Translations under genes and position numbers: made by a program
Notes under the pieces: model-generated
Told to the model about the DNA's origin: nothing
Seen by the model: only the letters and a program-made list of their open reading frames with translations
The model's database searches: none
Shown here: positions 46,901-55,022 of the stretch, piece by piece
Position numbering within the stretch: the stretch's first letter is position 1
How the letters are laid out: each line of letters begins with the position of its first letter
Assembly: GCF_014287585.1 (NCBI RefSeq)
Contig: NZ_JACOOJ010000023.1
Span: 20,436 to 84,435, forward strand
From: Parabacteroides hominis
Lineage (GTDB): Bacteria > Bacteroidota > Bacteroidia > Bacteroidales > Tannerellaceae
Reading direction: 5' to 3'
DNA: 64,000 bases

Positions 46901-47353
46901 TTCCTGGTTGACTGCCGTTTTGGGGGTGATGTATTGTCTATCACACAGGCCGACCTGGATTCCAAAGGCGTGACACAGGCTACAGCCGATGCCCGTAATG
47001 CCGGTTTCATCGATTTGGAAGGTACACGTATTGAAAAAGAAAATATAGAAGCTTTCTATAGCCGGGTCGGCGGACGTAACGGATGTTCCGAATATTATAT
47101 GTATAATGCTACAAACGTTCGTTTGCGTGAACTTTCTTTAGGCTATACGTTCCCGAGAAAGTTGATGGAGAAATCGAAAGTATTCCAGGATGTGCAACTC
47201 TCATTTGTTGCCCGTAACCTGTTCTTCTTCTATAAAGATGCTCCGTTCGATCCGGATGCCAGCTTGTCCAGTGGCAATGGCAACCAGGGTGTGGATGTGT
47301 TCGGTATGCCGACTACCCGGAGCTTAGGTTTTAATCTGAAGGTTTCATTCTAA
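43982..47353 (+). CDS. SusC/RagA-family TonB-dependent transporter with STN signalling domain
   Basis: The 1123-residue outer-membrane transporter has a signal peptide (ending NNSYAQ, about residue 45), an STN domain (about 55-120, VLEAVENQTDFSFIYDANVV...), a CarboxypepD_reg-like domain (about 125-210, RVSGVVVDKNNEPVIGANILVKGT), a TonB box region, a plug (about 215-340, VSIRGVRSA...PLYVIDGVP) and a large barrel ending NLKVSF. The start at 43982 (MNKIVTLEI) is chosen over an upstream in-frame ATG at 43931 because the STN-SusC family begins here. STN plus the neighbouring FecR means expression coupled to substrate uptake. The cargo is unknown: no polysaccharide lyase or glycosidase is near. Confidence 0.95.
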   Translation: MNKIVTLEIIGKESYAFFLKIPLVMRLSVVFLFLSLGIAVANNSYAQNTTLSLEMSNSTIANVLEAVENQTDFSFIYDANVVNINKKVSVSVNEKNIFDVLNKMFGNSDIAYTVVNKKIILNKKEAVMQQQGKRVSGVVVDKNNEPVIGANILVKGTTNGTITDIDGKYTLDNVPADAILVFSYIGFDSQELKYGGQATIDVTLSEDTQKLDEVVVTAMGIKKKAASLTYSSQQVGGDELTRAKDPNMITALAGKTAGVQINKNSSGLGGSAKVSIRGVRSANADANNQPLYVIDGVPMLNSISEQASSAMGGKNNGGNRDSGDGISNLNPDDIESMSILKGASAAALYGSQAANGVILITTKKGKAGLQRVTFSSNLTVDHAISLPEFQNNYGRKDDQSWGKDGNLKDYDNAGDFFQNGVTAINSLSLTRGNDKLQTYFSYANTSASGIVEKNKLQKHNLNFRETAQFFDDRLNIDANVNLMTQSIKNRPTSGGYYMNPLVGLYGFPRGEDMAPYRDGYETIDFERNMPVQNWHTAINSFEQNPYWLVNRVTSRDKRYRALASLTAAVTVTDWLKIQARGNVDYTNDKFQQKMYATTSVDIAGTNGRYIDLNHTEMLLYGDVMAMVNKKWNDWSLNAALGTSINSTRVDELRLDSKTASLYYPNVFTVANINMNTSAGCDEIINQRRTLQSIFATAQVGWKESLYLDVTARNDWSSTLAFTKHKNKGFFYPSVGLSWIMNNSLDMPEWINFGKLRGSWSKVGNDIPLYVSNPVDMIGAGGKIIVNEAAAFDNLKPELSTSWEVGTEWKFFNYRLDLDFTYYKTNTKNQLLKMPSFAGAPYKYYYVNAGNIQNEGVELTVGVTPVMTNDFRWKSSFNFSTNKNKVVKLHPDLKSFAYGDEGFSMMYMMRIKEGGSLGDLYGNAFERDEAGKIIFDENNLPNVNTGNNVKVGNSNPDALLGWSNTFTYKDFSLYFLVDCRFGGDVLSITQADLDSKGVTQATADARNAGFIDLEGTRIEKENIEAFYSRVGGRNGCSEYYMYNATNVRLRELSLGYTFPRKLMEKSKVFQDVQLSFVARNLFFFYKDAPFDPDASLSSGNGNQGVDVFGMPTTRSLGFNLKVSF

Positions 47354-47365
47354 AAAAAGAGTATT

Positions 47366-48976
47366 ATGAAAAGCAAATTCAATAAATATATAGCTGCGTT
47401 CTTTATTGCAGGAGTGGCCGGACTGATGGCTTGTACGGAGGACTTCGAATCGCAGAATACGAAAACAAACGGTTTTAACGAGGAACTGCAATCGTACGAT
47501 TATATGTACTACACCTTGCCGCTTACGATCGTTGAACAAGGTATCTATTTCAACTATGATTGGGGTGGTGGCAAGAACTGGCCGTTCCAGACGATGCAGA
47601 ATCTGGAAGCCGATATGTTCTCCGGTTATTTCCATGATATGAACGGTAGTTTTAATAGCAACAACTCCACCTATCACTTGAACGATGGCTGGACTTCTTC
47701 CAACTGGACTTATACTTATGGATATATAATGACCGCAGCCAAGAATGCAGAACGCAGGAATGCGGACAGGCCTGAATTTCTGGGTGTCGCTAAAATCCTG
47801 AAGGTGGAACTGATGCATCGTATTGCCGATATCTACGGACCGCTGATCTATACGAATTACGGCGAAAGTACCGGTTCCGAACCGGAAGATATGAAAACGG
47901 CTTATTATGCATTTTTTGCCGATCTGGACGAAGCATTGGTGGCTATCCGTTCGTATGTAGCGGCCAATCCGGATAAAAATCCTTTTAAGAAATCAGATTA
48001 TCTGACACCGAACCAGACTTATGGCGACTGGATCAAATTTGCCAATTCTTTGCGTTTGCGCCTGGCTATCCGTTTATCCGTTGTCGATCCGTCTAAAGCT
48101 GCCGAAGAGGTTAAAAAAGCGTTGTCTGATGAAGGTGGCGTACTGGAAGAACCGGCGGACGTAATTGCAGTGAATGCTACGACAAGCGGATTCACGAACC
48201 CGTTGGGGGAAATCAATAAGGGTTGGGGTGAAGTCTTTATGAATGCAAGCATGGAATCTTTCCTGGTAGGATATGACGATCCGCGTATTTCTAAATATTA
48301 TACTCCGGCTTCCGGTGGTTCTGAAGGAGCTTTATTCAATATTGCCGGAACTTATAAGGGAGTCCGCCAGGGAACGGGAGTCACGCATAAAAAATATAGC
48401 GACCATTCGGCCAGTACGGTCGCCCAGAACACGGATGCTATTCTGATGACGGCTGCCGAAATCTGGTTCCTGCGTGCCGAAGCGGCTCTTCGTGGATATA
48501 TTTCCGGCGATCCGGGCGAGTATTATAAGAAAGGTGTCGAAACTTCTTTTGCACAGTGGGGAGCTGATAACGTTTCCGACTATCTGGCAAGCGAGAAAGT
48601 TCCGGCCGATTATAAGGATGCATTCGACGCGAAGTTTGATGTGGCTGCTGTCTCCAAAGTGACGCCAAAGTGGGACAACGCTCTTTCCAACGAACAAAAA
48701 CTGGAAAAGATTATTACACAAAAATGGCTGGCGATCTATCCGGAAGGTTGCGAAGCTTGGACGGAACAAAGACGTACAGGATATCCGAAACTGTTTAAGG
48801 TAGCTGTCAACAATAGTGGTGGAACGATCGATACGGATATCATGATCCGCCGTCTGTTCTATCCGCAGGCATTGATCAGCGACAATCCGACGCAGTACGA
48901 ACAATTGCTTCAGTTATTGGGCGGTCCTGATACGGGCGGAACTCGTCTGTGGTGGGATATGGGCAGAAACTTTTAA
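47366..48976 (+). CDS. SusD/RagB-family surface lipoprotein
   Basis: The 536-residue protein has a lipoprotein signal (IAGVAGLMACTEDFES, Cys near residue 23) and the helical SusD fold (SusD-like: WTYTYGYIMTAAKNAERRN, LKVELMHRIADIYGPLIYTN, YFADLDEALVAIRSYV, and ITQKWLAIYPEGCEAWTEQRRTGYPKL near the end). It forms the lid over the SusC barrel, 12 bases downstream of susC, and captures the ligand at the cell surface. The sequence resembles the SusD-like group often paired with STN-SusC and FecR. A terminator follows at 49024. Confidence 0.93.
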   Translation: MKSKFNKYIAAFFIAGVAGLMACTEDFESQNTKTNGFNEELQSYDYMYYTLPLTIVEQGIYFNYDWGGGKNWPFQTMQNLEADMFSGYFHDMNGSFNSNNSTYHLNDGWTSSNWTYTYGYIMTAAKNAERRNADRPEFLGVAKILKVELMHRIADIYGPLIYTNYGESTGSEPEDMKTAYYAFFADLDEALVAIRSYVAANPDKNPFKKSDYLTPNQTYGDWIKFANSLRLRLAIRLSVVDPSKAAEEVKKALSDEGGVLEEPADVIAVNATTSGFTNPLGEINKGWGEVFMNASMESFLVGYDDPRISKYYTPASGGSEGALFNIAGTYKGVRQGTGVTHKKYSDHSASTVAQNTDAILMTAAEIWFLRAEAALRGYISGDPGEYYKKGVETSFAQWGADNVSDYLASEKVPADYKDAFDAKFDVAAVSKVTPKWDNALSNEQKLEKIITQKWLAIYPEGCEAWTEQRRTGYPKLFKVAVNNSGGTIDTDIMIRRLFYPQALISDNPTQYEQLLQLLGGPDTGGTRLWWDMGRNF

Positions 48977-49023
48977 GAAACATTTGATTCTGTAATATTT
49001 TAAGTTAGAACGATTAGATTATA

Positions 49024-49062
49024 ATGGGAGCGGGCTTGTGAAAAGTCTGCTCCCATAAATTT
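49024..49062 (+). terminator. Intrinsic terminator after susC-susD
   Basis: ATGGGAGCGGGCTT (49024-49037) pairs with AAGTCTGCTCCCAT (49043-49056) with two mismatches or wobbles, followed by AAATTTTTA. Confidence 0.7.
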
Positions 49063-49340
49063 TTACAATAACCCCTCTTTTTTCTATTTCAAGAGAAAAC
49101 GATCGCTATTCCAATCTGTCTTTTTTCTACTTGTTTGATCCTTTTTCTAACATAATAGACTGATCAGCTGCCAGGGTTTCCCAAATAGCATTGCATCTGT
49201 CAATTGATTTTCCATGATTCCTTACATCCCGGAAAAGTTTAACTCCCGGAGAATCGAATATTTGAGAGAATATGAAGGAGGATACAGAAATATAGCAAGG
49301 GAGGCAAGGCTCTTTTCGGAGGTTGCGGCGGAAGATTTCC

Positions 49341-49440
49341 TGACGACCGTCTTCATCGCCCTGACGACCGTCTTTGCTGCTCCGAGTTGCCGAGTTCACT
49401 ATGTATGAACATTGACTTCATGGCGATGAAGACGGTCGTC
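49341..49440. repeat. GACGGTCGT motif cluster, second site (gap 48977-49778)
   Basis: TGACGACCGTCTTCATCGCC (49341-49360) is followed directly by a second copy CTGACGACCGTCTTTGCTGC (49361-49380), a 21-base tandem period, and an inverted copy TGGCGATGAAGACGGTCGTC stands at 49421-49440. The same motif clusters at 3130-3234. The remainder of the 800-base gap has no credible gene. Confidence 0.6.
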
Positions 49441-49778
49441 GCGGAAATTTTCTGCGCAATTCATGAGTAAGACGTTTCCATAACTACTTTTTTCGTCTTG
49501 GATACAATTGTTCAGAAGACACTTGACAAGAGGTTTGTAAGCCGTTTTAAAGATGTTTTTTACAATAAGTCATTGGGGCGATTGGGGCGAGGAGGCGTTT
49601 CAACCACGAAATATATCGCATGAGCAGAAGTATTTTTTTGTGCAGGTGTAGGAAGGAAAGATAATGTAAAGCCTAATAAAAAAATCTTTTTCAAATTCTA
49701 CTTTTTACCATTTATACAACCCTTTGATATAAAAAATATACTACCTTTATGCCCGAATTTTTAATAAAAGAGCTGTAT

Positions 49779-50180
49779 ATGTCTTTAAAGCGTTTTGGTG
49801 TTTCATTGGAAGATAACCTGCTGGAATCGTTAGACCAATATGTGAGCGAGAATGGTTTTGCCAATCGTTCGCAGGCTATTCGTTTTCTGGTGGAGAAGAA
49901 TGTCGCTGAAAAGAAATGGCAGTGTAACCATATTGTGGCGGGTACGATTATCCTTATGTACGATCAGGTAAAAAAGGAGATTACTTCCCGGATTGCCGAT
50001 ATCCAACAAAATTATCAGGATGTTATCCTGTCTTCTTCCCAATATTATGTGAACCGGAATTTTTGTCTGCACATCGCGACCGTGATGGGTACGGCTTACC
50101 GTTTGACTGAACTGTCGGACCGGTTGACTACGATAAAGGGGCTTAAGCATGGTAAATTGGTTATGAGCCGGGCGGATTAG
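49779..50180 (+). CDS. NikR-like ribbon-helix-helix regulator lacking most nickel ligands
   Basis: The 133-residue protein has the NikR layout: an RHH DNA-binding domain (1-45, KRFGVSLEDNLLESLDQYVSE...NRSQAIRFLVEK) and an ACT-like C-terminal domain (52-133, HIVAGTIILMYDQVKKEI, ending GLKHGKLV). A gapless alignment with E. coli NikR over the metal region (from memory) puts its nickel ligands His76, His87, His89 and Cys95 at Gln77, Gln88, Tyr90 and Cys96. Only the cysteine is kept, so square-planar nickel binding is unlikely. The start at 49779 is preferred to 49749, where a -7-like TACCTTTA overlaps the upstream ATG. It is followed 90 bases later by a TonB receptor gene, its probable target. 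Confidence 0.85.
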   Translation: MSLKRFGVSLEDNLLESLDQYVSENGFANRSQAIRFLVEKNVAEKKWQCNHIVAGTIILMYDQVKKEITSRIADIQQNYQDVILSSSQYYVNRNFCLHIATVMGTAYRLTELSDRLTTIKGLKHGKLVMSRAD

Positions 50181-50204
50181 ATATATTTTTTATCCGTATG
50201 GTAG

Positions 50205-50234
50205 CACGAATTATGAAAAGTGTGACACGATTAA
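50205..50234 (+). promoter_or_regulatory. Direct repeats CACGAATTA/CACGATTAA, candidate operator
   Basis: The two 9-base repeats (50205-50213 and 50226-50234) are 21 bases apart, two helical turns, in the 90-base gap between the NikR-like gene and the TonB receptor gene. They are the only repeated motif there and could be the site of the RHH regulator. No canonical GTATGA-N16-TCATAC nickel box is seen. Confidence 0.35.
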
Positions 50235-50270
50235 GCGTTTGACAGTAGAAATTTAATACATAGATGAGAG

Positions 50271-52154
50271 ATGAAAAAAGTAATTTTACTTGCCTCCGGG
50301 CTTTTGTGCAGTTCTCTGGTTTTTGCAAATGATCCGGCTGCAATCGATAGTCTGATTAATTTGCAGGGGGTTGTGATTTCGGCAAATAAGGTACAAGTGA
50401 ACCGGAGCAGTGTACCGCTTACTATCTCGGTGATAGACCGGGACCAAATCGAAGCGAGCAGCGAATCGGCATTGTTACCGGTACTGTCAGAACGTATACC
50501 GGGATTGTTTGTGACAGAAAAAGGAATTACCGGCTTTGGAGTTTCTTCCGGATCGGCCGGAACGGTGAATATTCGTGGTGTCGGACAGGGCAACAAGGTG
50601 TTGATGCTGTTCGACGGGCAGCCGCAATGGGCAGGAGTGTTCGGGCATTCTTTGCCTGACACCTATGTGGCTTCGGATATAGAGCGTGTGGAAGTGATCC
50701 GCGGACCCGGTTCTTTGCTGTATGGTTCTAATGCAATGGGAGGGGTTGTTAATATAATTACCCGCCAGCATAAGCAGCAGGGACGCCGTACGCAGGCACG
50801 TGTCATGTTCGGTTCGTATAATACGCAGAAGTATATGATTAACAATGGATATAATGTCGGAAACTTCAGTAGTTTCATATCTGTCAATCATGATCGTACG
50901 GATGGGCACCGGCCTGATTCAAAATTTGATATCACGAATGGTTTTGCAAACCTGGGATATCGGATTGATGACCATTATAAAGTGACCGGAAATTTAAGTC
51001 TTGCTAAATATAATACGGAAGATCCTGGTATGATCACCGCTCCCAAGTTTGATCATGTGATGCATATCTTGCGTGGAACAACCTCTTTTGCATTGGAGAA
51101 TCATCATGAGAAAACAAGTGGGGCACTACGTGTTTTCTATAATTGGGGGCATCATAAAATCAACGACGGCTATTCGGAAGGAGAGCAACCGAGCCCGTTC
51201 CTGTTTTATTCGGACGACCATAATACGGGAATCCAGTTATACCAGTCGTTCCGCCTGGTGAAAGGGAATACATTTACGGCTGGTGTCGATTATAAGAATT
51301 GGGGCGGACATGCCTGGAATGATTCGATTAAAGGTACGATCGGGGAAGTTGTCGATAAATCGGTCCATGAAGTGGCGGGGTATGCCATCATGCAGCAGGA
51401 TTTGTTTGATATTTTGAGTTTGAATGCCGGGGTACGCTATGAACATAGTAGTGCTTATGGGGGAGAGTGGGTTCCGCAGGCCGGTTTTGCGATTCGTCCG
51501 TTTGAAGGAAATACGATAAAAGGGTCTTTCTCTAAAGGCTATAGAAGTCCTACGTTGCGTGAATTGTATATTTCTTATCTTCCTTATTCGAAAGCGAATC
51601 CAGATCTGAAACCGGAAAGTATGTTGACTTATGAGTTGTCTATCGGCCAATTCCTGCTGGATAATCGTTTACATGCCGAACTGACTGCTTTTTATATTGA
51701 TGGCAAGGACATGATTTCGGTTGTAAACCGGCAGATGTCCAACATCGGGCGCTTTTATAATAAAGGTATAGAGTTCGAAGCCGGTTATCAGGTTTGTAAG
51801 AACCTGAATCTGGATATGAATTACAGCTATTTATATATGAATAAGGAAATAGAAGCGGCTCCGGCACATAAATTATATGCCAGTGCTACCTATACGCCCG
51901 GACGTTTTACCTTTAATATGAGTGTACAGTCTATTTTCGATCTTTATACCACGGTTGGAAAGACGCCGGAAGATAATAAAAAAGAGGACTACACGGTTCT
52001 GAATGCCCGCGCTTCCTATCGTTTCGGTTCGTTAGATAAGGGTTTGAAGCTCTTTGTAAAAGGCGAGAATCTGACGGCTACCCGCTATTCGATAAACGAG
52101 GGCTATCCAATGCCGAAGGCAACCTTTATGGCAGGAATCGATGTCACTTTCTAA
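50271..52154 (+). CDS. TonB-dependent outer-membrane receptor
   Basis: The 627-residue receptor has a signal peptide (1-19, ending VFA), a plug domain (about 30-150, VVISANKVQVNRSSVPLTISVI..., VNIRGVGQGNKVLMLFDGQ and ERVEVIRGPGSLLYGSNAMGGVVNIITR) and a 22-strand barrel with the terminal AGIDVTF. There is no STN or CarboxypepD_reg domain, so it is a classical CirA/BtuB-type receptor for a metal complex, corrinoid or siderophore. The NikR-like gene upstream suggests metal-linked control, and corrinoid genes lie downstream. The substrate cannot be fixed from sequence. No cobalamin riboswitch fits in the 90-base leader. Confidence 0.9.
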   Translation: MKKVILLASGLLCSSLVFANDPAAIDSLINLQGVVISANKVQVNRSSVPLTISVIDRDQIEASSESALLPVLSERIPGLFVTEKGITGFGVSSGSAGTVNIRGVGQGNKVLMLFDGQPQWAGVFGHSLPDTYVASDIERVEVIRGPGSLLYGSNAMGGVVNIITRQHKQQGRRTQARVMFGSYNTQKYMINNGYNVGNFSSFISVNHDRTDGHRPDSKFDITNGFANLGYRIDDHYKVTGNLSLAKYNTEDPGMITAPKFDHVMHILRGTTSFALENHHEKTSGALRVFYNWGHHKINDGYSEGEQPSPFLFYSDDHNTGIQLYQSFRLVKGNTFTAGVDYKNWGGHAWNDSIKGTIGEVVDKSVHEVAGYAIMQQDLFDILSLNAGVRYEHSSAYGGEWVPQAGFAIRPFEGNTIKGSFSKGYRSPTLRELYISYLPYSKANPDLKPESMLTYELSIGQFLLDNRLHAELTAFYIDGKDMISVVNRQMSNIGRFYNKGIEFEAGYQVCKNLNLDMNYSYLYMNKEIEAAPAHKLYASATYTPGRFTFNMSVQSIFDLYTTVGKTPEDNKKEDYTVLNARASYRFGSLDKGLKLFVKGENLTATRYSINEGYPMPKATFMAGIDVTF

Positions 52155-52164
52155 ACATTTTGTA

Positions 52165-52172
52165 TACCTTTG
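52165..52172 (+). promoter_or_regulatory. -7 box of panB
   Basis: TACCTTTG lies 11 bases past the receptor stop and 29 bases before the panB ATG, so panB has its own promoter. Confidence 0.5.
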
Positions 52173-52200
52173 CGTCCTGTAACATTTAATAAAAATCATT

Positions 52201-53028
52201 ATGTCAGTTGCAAAGAGGGATTTAGAGGATAATAGAAAGGTGACCACACGCCGCCTGATAGAAATGAAACAGCGTGGAGAGAAGATTTCCATGTTGACTG
52301 CTTACGATTATTCGATGGCTCAACTGATCGACCAGGCCGGTATGGATGTTATCCTGGTGGGCGATTCGGCTTCCAACGTAATGGCTGGTAATGTAACGAC
52401 ACTGCCGATCACGTTGGACCAGATGATCTATCACGGCAAATCGGTGATGAAGGCCGTTAAACGTGCGTTGGTTGTGGTGGACCTGCCCTTTGGTACTTAT
52501 CAAGGTAACTCGAAAGAAGCGTTGGCTTCGGCTATCCGTGTGATGAAGGAAACGCATGCGGATTGCATCAAGCTTGAAGGCGGTTCTGAAATTAGGGAAT
52601 CTATCGAACGCATTCTGTGTGCGGGTATTCCTGTCATGGGACATCTGGGATTGACGCCTCAGTCCATTAATAAATTCGGAACATACACGGTTCGTGCCCG
52701 TGAGGAAGAGGAAGCGAAGAAGTTGATTGAAGATGCTCATCTGTTAGAAGAGATCGGTTGCTTTGCTATCGTATTGGAAAAGATTCCGGCTGCTTTGGCT
52801 GCACAGGTCGCTTCCGAGTTGACTATTCCGATTATCGGTATCGGTGCTGGCGGCGGCGTGGACGGACAGGTGTTGGTTATGCATGACATGTTAGGGATCA
52901 ACCAGGGATTTTCTCCCCGTTTCCTGCGTCGTTATGCGAATCTGGCAGAAGAAATAACCCGTGCTGTACAGGCATATATTGAAGATGTAAAGACGCAAGA
53001 TTTCCCGAACGAGAAGGAACAATATTAA
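52201..53028 (+). CDS. panB: 3-methyl-2-oxobutanoate hydroxymethyltransferase
   Basis: PanB makes ketopantoate from 2-oxoisovalerate and methylene-tetrahydrofolate, the first committed step of pantothenate and CoA synthesis. The 275-residue barrel has [21 protein letters not shown] (about 32-52), [31 protein letters not shown] (metal Asp), KLEGG and the [14 protein letters not shown] signature. Its stop is two bases before the cobyrinate synthase start. The other pan genes are not in the window. Confidence 0.96.
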   Translation: MSVAKRDLEDNRKVTTRRLIEMKQRGEKISMLTAYDYSMAQLIDQAGMDVILVGDSASNVMAGNVTTLPITLDQMIYHGKSVMKAVKRALVVVDLPFGTYQGNSKEALASAIRVMKETHADCIKLEGGSEIRESIERILCAGIPVMGHLGLTPQSINKFGTYTVRAREEEEAKKLIEDAHLLEEIGCFAIVLEKIPAALAAQVASELTIPIIGIGAGGGVDGQVLVMHDMLGINQGFSPRFLRRYANLAEEITRAVQAYIEDVKTQDFPNEKEQY

Positions 53029-53030
53029 TA

Positions 53031-54359
53031 ATGTGTCATCTATTGATCGGTGCTGCTTCATCGGGGAGCGGGAAAACAACCTTTACGCTCGGTTTACTTC
53101 GTGCCTTGAAGAACCGTTCGTTCAAGGTGCAGCCTTTTAAATGCGGGCCGGACTACATAGACACGCGCCATCATAGGATGGCAGCCGGCAATCCGTCCGT
53201 GAACTTGGATCTGTTTATGATGTCGGAGGCACATGTGCGTGACTTGTATGCCGGCTATGCGGAAAAAGCGGATGTGGCGGTGACCGAAGGGGTGATGGGA
53301 CTGTTTGACGGATATGACGGTATGAAAGGGAGCAGCGCGGAAATTGCCTGTATGCTGAAAATACCGGTAGTCCTGATTGTGAATGCGAAAAGTACGGCAT
53401 ATTCAGTGGCTCCTTTATTGTACGGGTTTAAACACTTCGACAAGCAAGTACAAATAGTAGGAGCTGTCTTTAATTTTGTCGCTTCCGAAAGCCATTATTC
53501 CTTTTTGAAACAGGCCTGTGAAGATGCCGGAGTCGAGGCGTTGGGATATCTTCCCAAGTGTGCGGATGTGGAGATCCCCAGCCGCCATTTAGGGTTGTCG
53601 CTCGATGAAGATTTCTGCTTTGAAGAGTTTGCCGACCGTGTGGCGGAACTTGTCGAGAAGCATGTAAACATCGATCGGTTGCTGGAGTTGACGAAACCGG
53701 TTGAGACAGTTGCCGTTCCTACGTCCGCAGGTCGCCGTACCTATAACCGTGAATCTTCTTTTCCTATTGCGATTGCCCGCGATGCTGCATTCAATTTTAT
53801 GTATGAAGCGAATATCCGTTATCTGCATCATTTAGGGGAAGTTACTTATTTCAGCCCGTTGACAGACACTTCTTTGCCGGAAGCCGGTTTCGTTTACCTT
53901 CCCGGAGGTTATCCTGAGTTATATCTTGCTGCTTTATCGGCAAACAAACCGATGCTTCAATCCATTCGCCGGTATGCCGAGAATGGGGGGAAGTTGCTGG
54001 CCGAATGTGGTGGTATGATGTATCTATGTGATGAGATACGGGATAAAAATGGAGACGTTTATCCGATGGCAGGCGTGTTGCACCAGTCTGCGACCATGGA
54101 GAATATGAAGTTGCGTCTGGGATATCGTACCTTATTGTATAACGATGCCCGCCTGAAAGGGCATGAGTTCCACTATTCCCGCCTGGTGGAACAAAATAAT
54201 CCGCTTCCGTCCTGTGCTGTCGCTTATACTGCCAAAGGAGTGGAAACGGATACTCCGCTTTATCGTTATAAGAATGTTTGGGCCGGATATACGCATTTGT
54301 ATTGGGCGGACCCGGCCGGAAACGAATGGTTTACCAATTATCTGTTCGGAAAGGAATAA
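53031..54359 (+). CDS. cobB: Cobyrinate a,c-diamide synthase
   Basis: This glutamine amidotransferase amidates the a and c carboxylates of cobyrinate (CobB/CbiA). The 442-residue protein has the N-terminal ATP-binding domain (GAASSGSGKTTFTLGLL at 7-23, KCGPDYIDTRHH near 38-49, VTEGVMGLFDGYDG) and the C-terminal amidotransferase domain with VYLPGGYPELY and catalytic cysteine in LLAECGGMMYLCDE (about 322-335). With the adenosyltransferase downstream it suggests corrinoid synthesis or salvage. Only these two corrinoid genes are in the window. Confidence 0.93.
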   Translation: MCHLLIGAASSGSGKTTFTLGLLRALKNRSFKVQPFKCGPDYIDTRHHRMAAGNPSVNLDLFMMSEAHVRDLYAGYAEKADVAVTEGVMGLFDGYDGMKGSSAEIACMLKIPVVLIVNAKSTAYSVAPLLYGFKHFDKQVQIVGAVFNFVASESHYSFLKQACEDAGVEALGYLPKCADVEIPSRHLGLSLDEDFCFEEFADRVAELVEKHVNIDRLLELTKPVETVAVPTSAGRRTYNRESSFPIAIARDAAFNFMYEANIRYLHHLGEVTYFSPLTDTSLPEAGFVYLPGGYPELYLAALSANKPMLQSIRRYAENGGKLLAECGGMMYLCDEIRDKNGDVYPMAGVLHQSATMENMKLRLGYRTLLYNDARLKGHEFHYSRLVEQNNPLPSCAVAYTAKGVETDTPLYRYKNVWAGYTHLYWADPAGNEWFTNYLFGKE

Positions 54360-54365
54360 ATTGAT

Positions 54366-54953
54366 ATGAGAATATACACGCGTGGAGGAGATAAAGGCCG
54401 CACCGGGATTCACGGAGGCGAGCGGGTGGATAAAGACGATATCCGGATCGAAGCGAACGGGACGTTGGACGAAGTGAATGCCGAAATAGGCATTATCCGT
54501 GCATTGCTCCCGGCTGAACATGAGTGGCAGGGTCTGCTGGGAAACATACAAAGGGAGATGATGGCGGTGATGTCACATGTGGCGACTCCGTTGGCTATTC
54601 GTGATAAGAATCCGAACAAAATATCCGATGATCTGGTTCTTGTTTGCGAGGAACAGATCGATGCCTTGTCGGCGAAGATGGAAGATAACGGTTACTTTAT
54701 CCTGCCTGGCGGTTCTTTGGTTTCCGCTCACTTGCAGTTGGCCCGTACGATCGTACGCCGTGCCGAACGCCGTCTGTGGACATTGAACCGGAAAGATCCG
54801 GTATCACCTGAGATCATGCAGTTCGTGAACCGCCTCTCCGATTTGTTTTTTACAATGGCACGCTATGAAATGTTTTGCCAGGGGAATGTGGAGGAACGTT
54901 GGCAGTCGTTTTTGTATAAGCGGAAAGGCGGAACAATGCCTGAAGATACATAA
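54366..54953 (+). CDS. PduO-type ATP:cob(I)alamin adenosyltransferase
   Basis: The 195-residue protein adds the 5'-deoxyadenosyl ligand to cob(I)alamin or cobyrinate a,c-diamide. Family features: TRGGDKGRTGIHGGERVDKDD (ATP-binding N-terminus, 5-25), ANGTLDEVNAEIG, the FILPGGSLVSAHLQLARTIVRRAERR signature with its conserved Arg, and NRLSDLFFTMAR. It follows the synthase after six bases. A four-helix PduO fold rather than the CobO P-loop type. Confidence 0.93.
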   Translation: MRIYTRGGDKGRTGIHGGERVDKDDIRIEANGTLDEVNAEIGIIRALLPAEHEWQGLLGNIQREMMAVMSHVATPLAIRDKNPNKISDDLVLVCEEQIDALSAKMEDNGYFILPGGSLVSAHLQLARTIVRRAERRLWTLNRKDPVSPEIMQFVNRLSDLFFTMARYEMFCQGNVEERWQSFLYKRKGGTMPEDT

Positions 54954-54962
54954 AAGAAATGG

Positions 54963-55002
54963 TTCACATTTTTGTGAATCAGGAAAGAATACATTATATT
55001 TG
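54963..55002 (+). promoter_or_regulatory. Promoter and overlapping dyad of the higBA pair
   Basis: TTTG (54971-54974) and TATATTTG (54995-55002) are 20 bases apart, a full Bacteroidetes promoter. The dyad TTCACA-TTTT-TGTGAA (54963-54978) covers the -33 element and is a natural operator for the HigA antitoxin. Confidence 0.6.
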
Positions 55003-55022
55003 TATGTAAATACGAGAACAAT

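Noticed and set aside
50181..50270. Cobalamin riboswitch ahead of the TonB receptor
   Set aside because: The gap is only 90 bases and lacks a B12-box-like sequence; the neighbouring corrinoid genes alone are not sufficient evidence.
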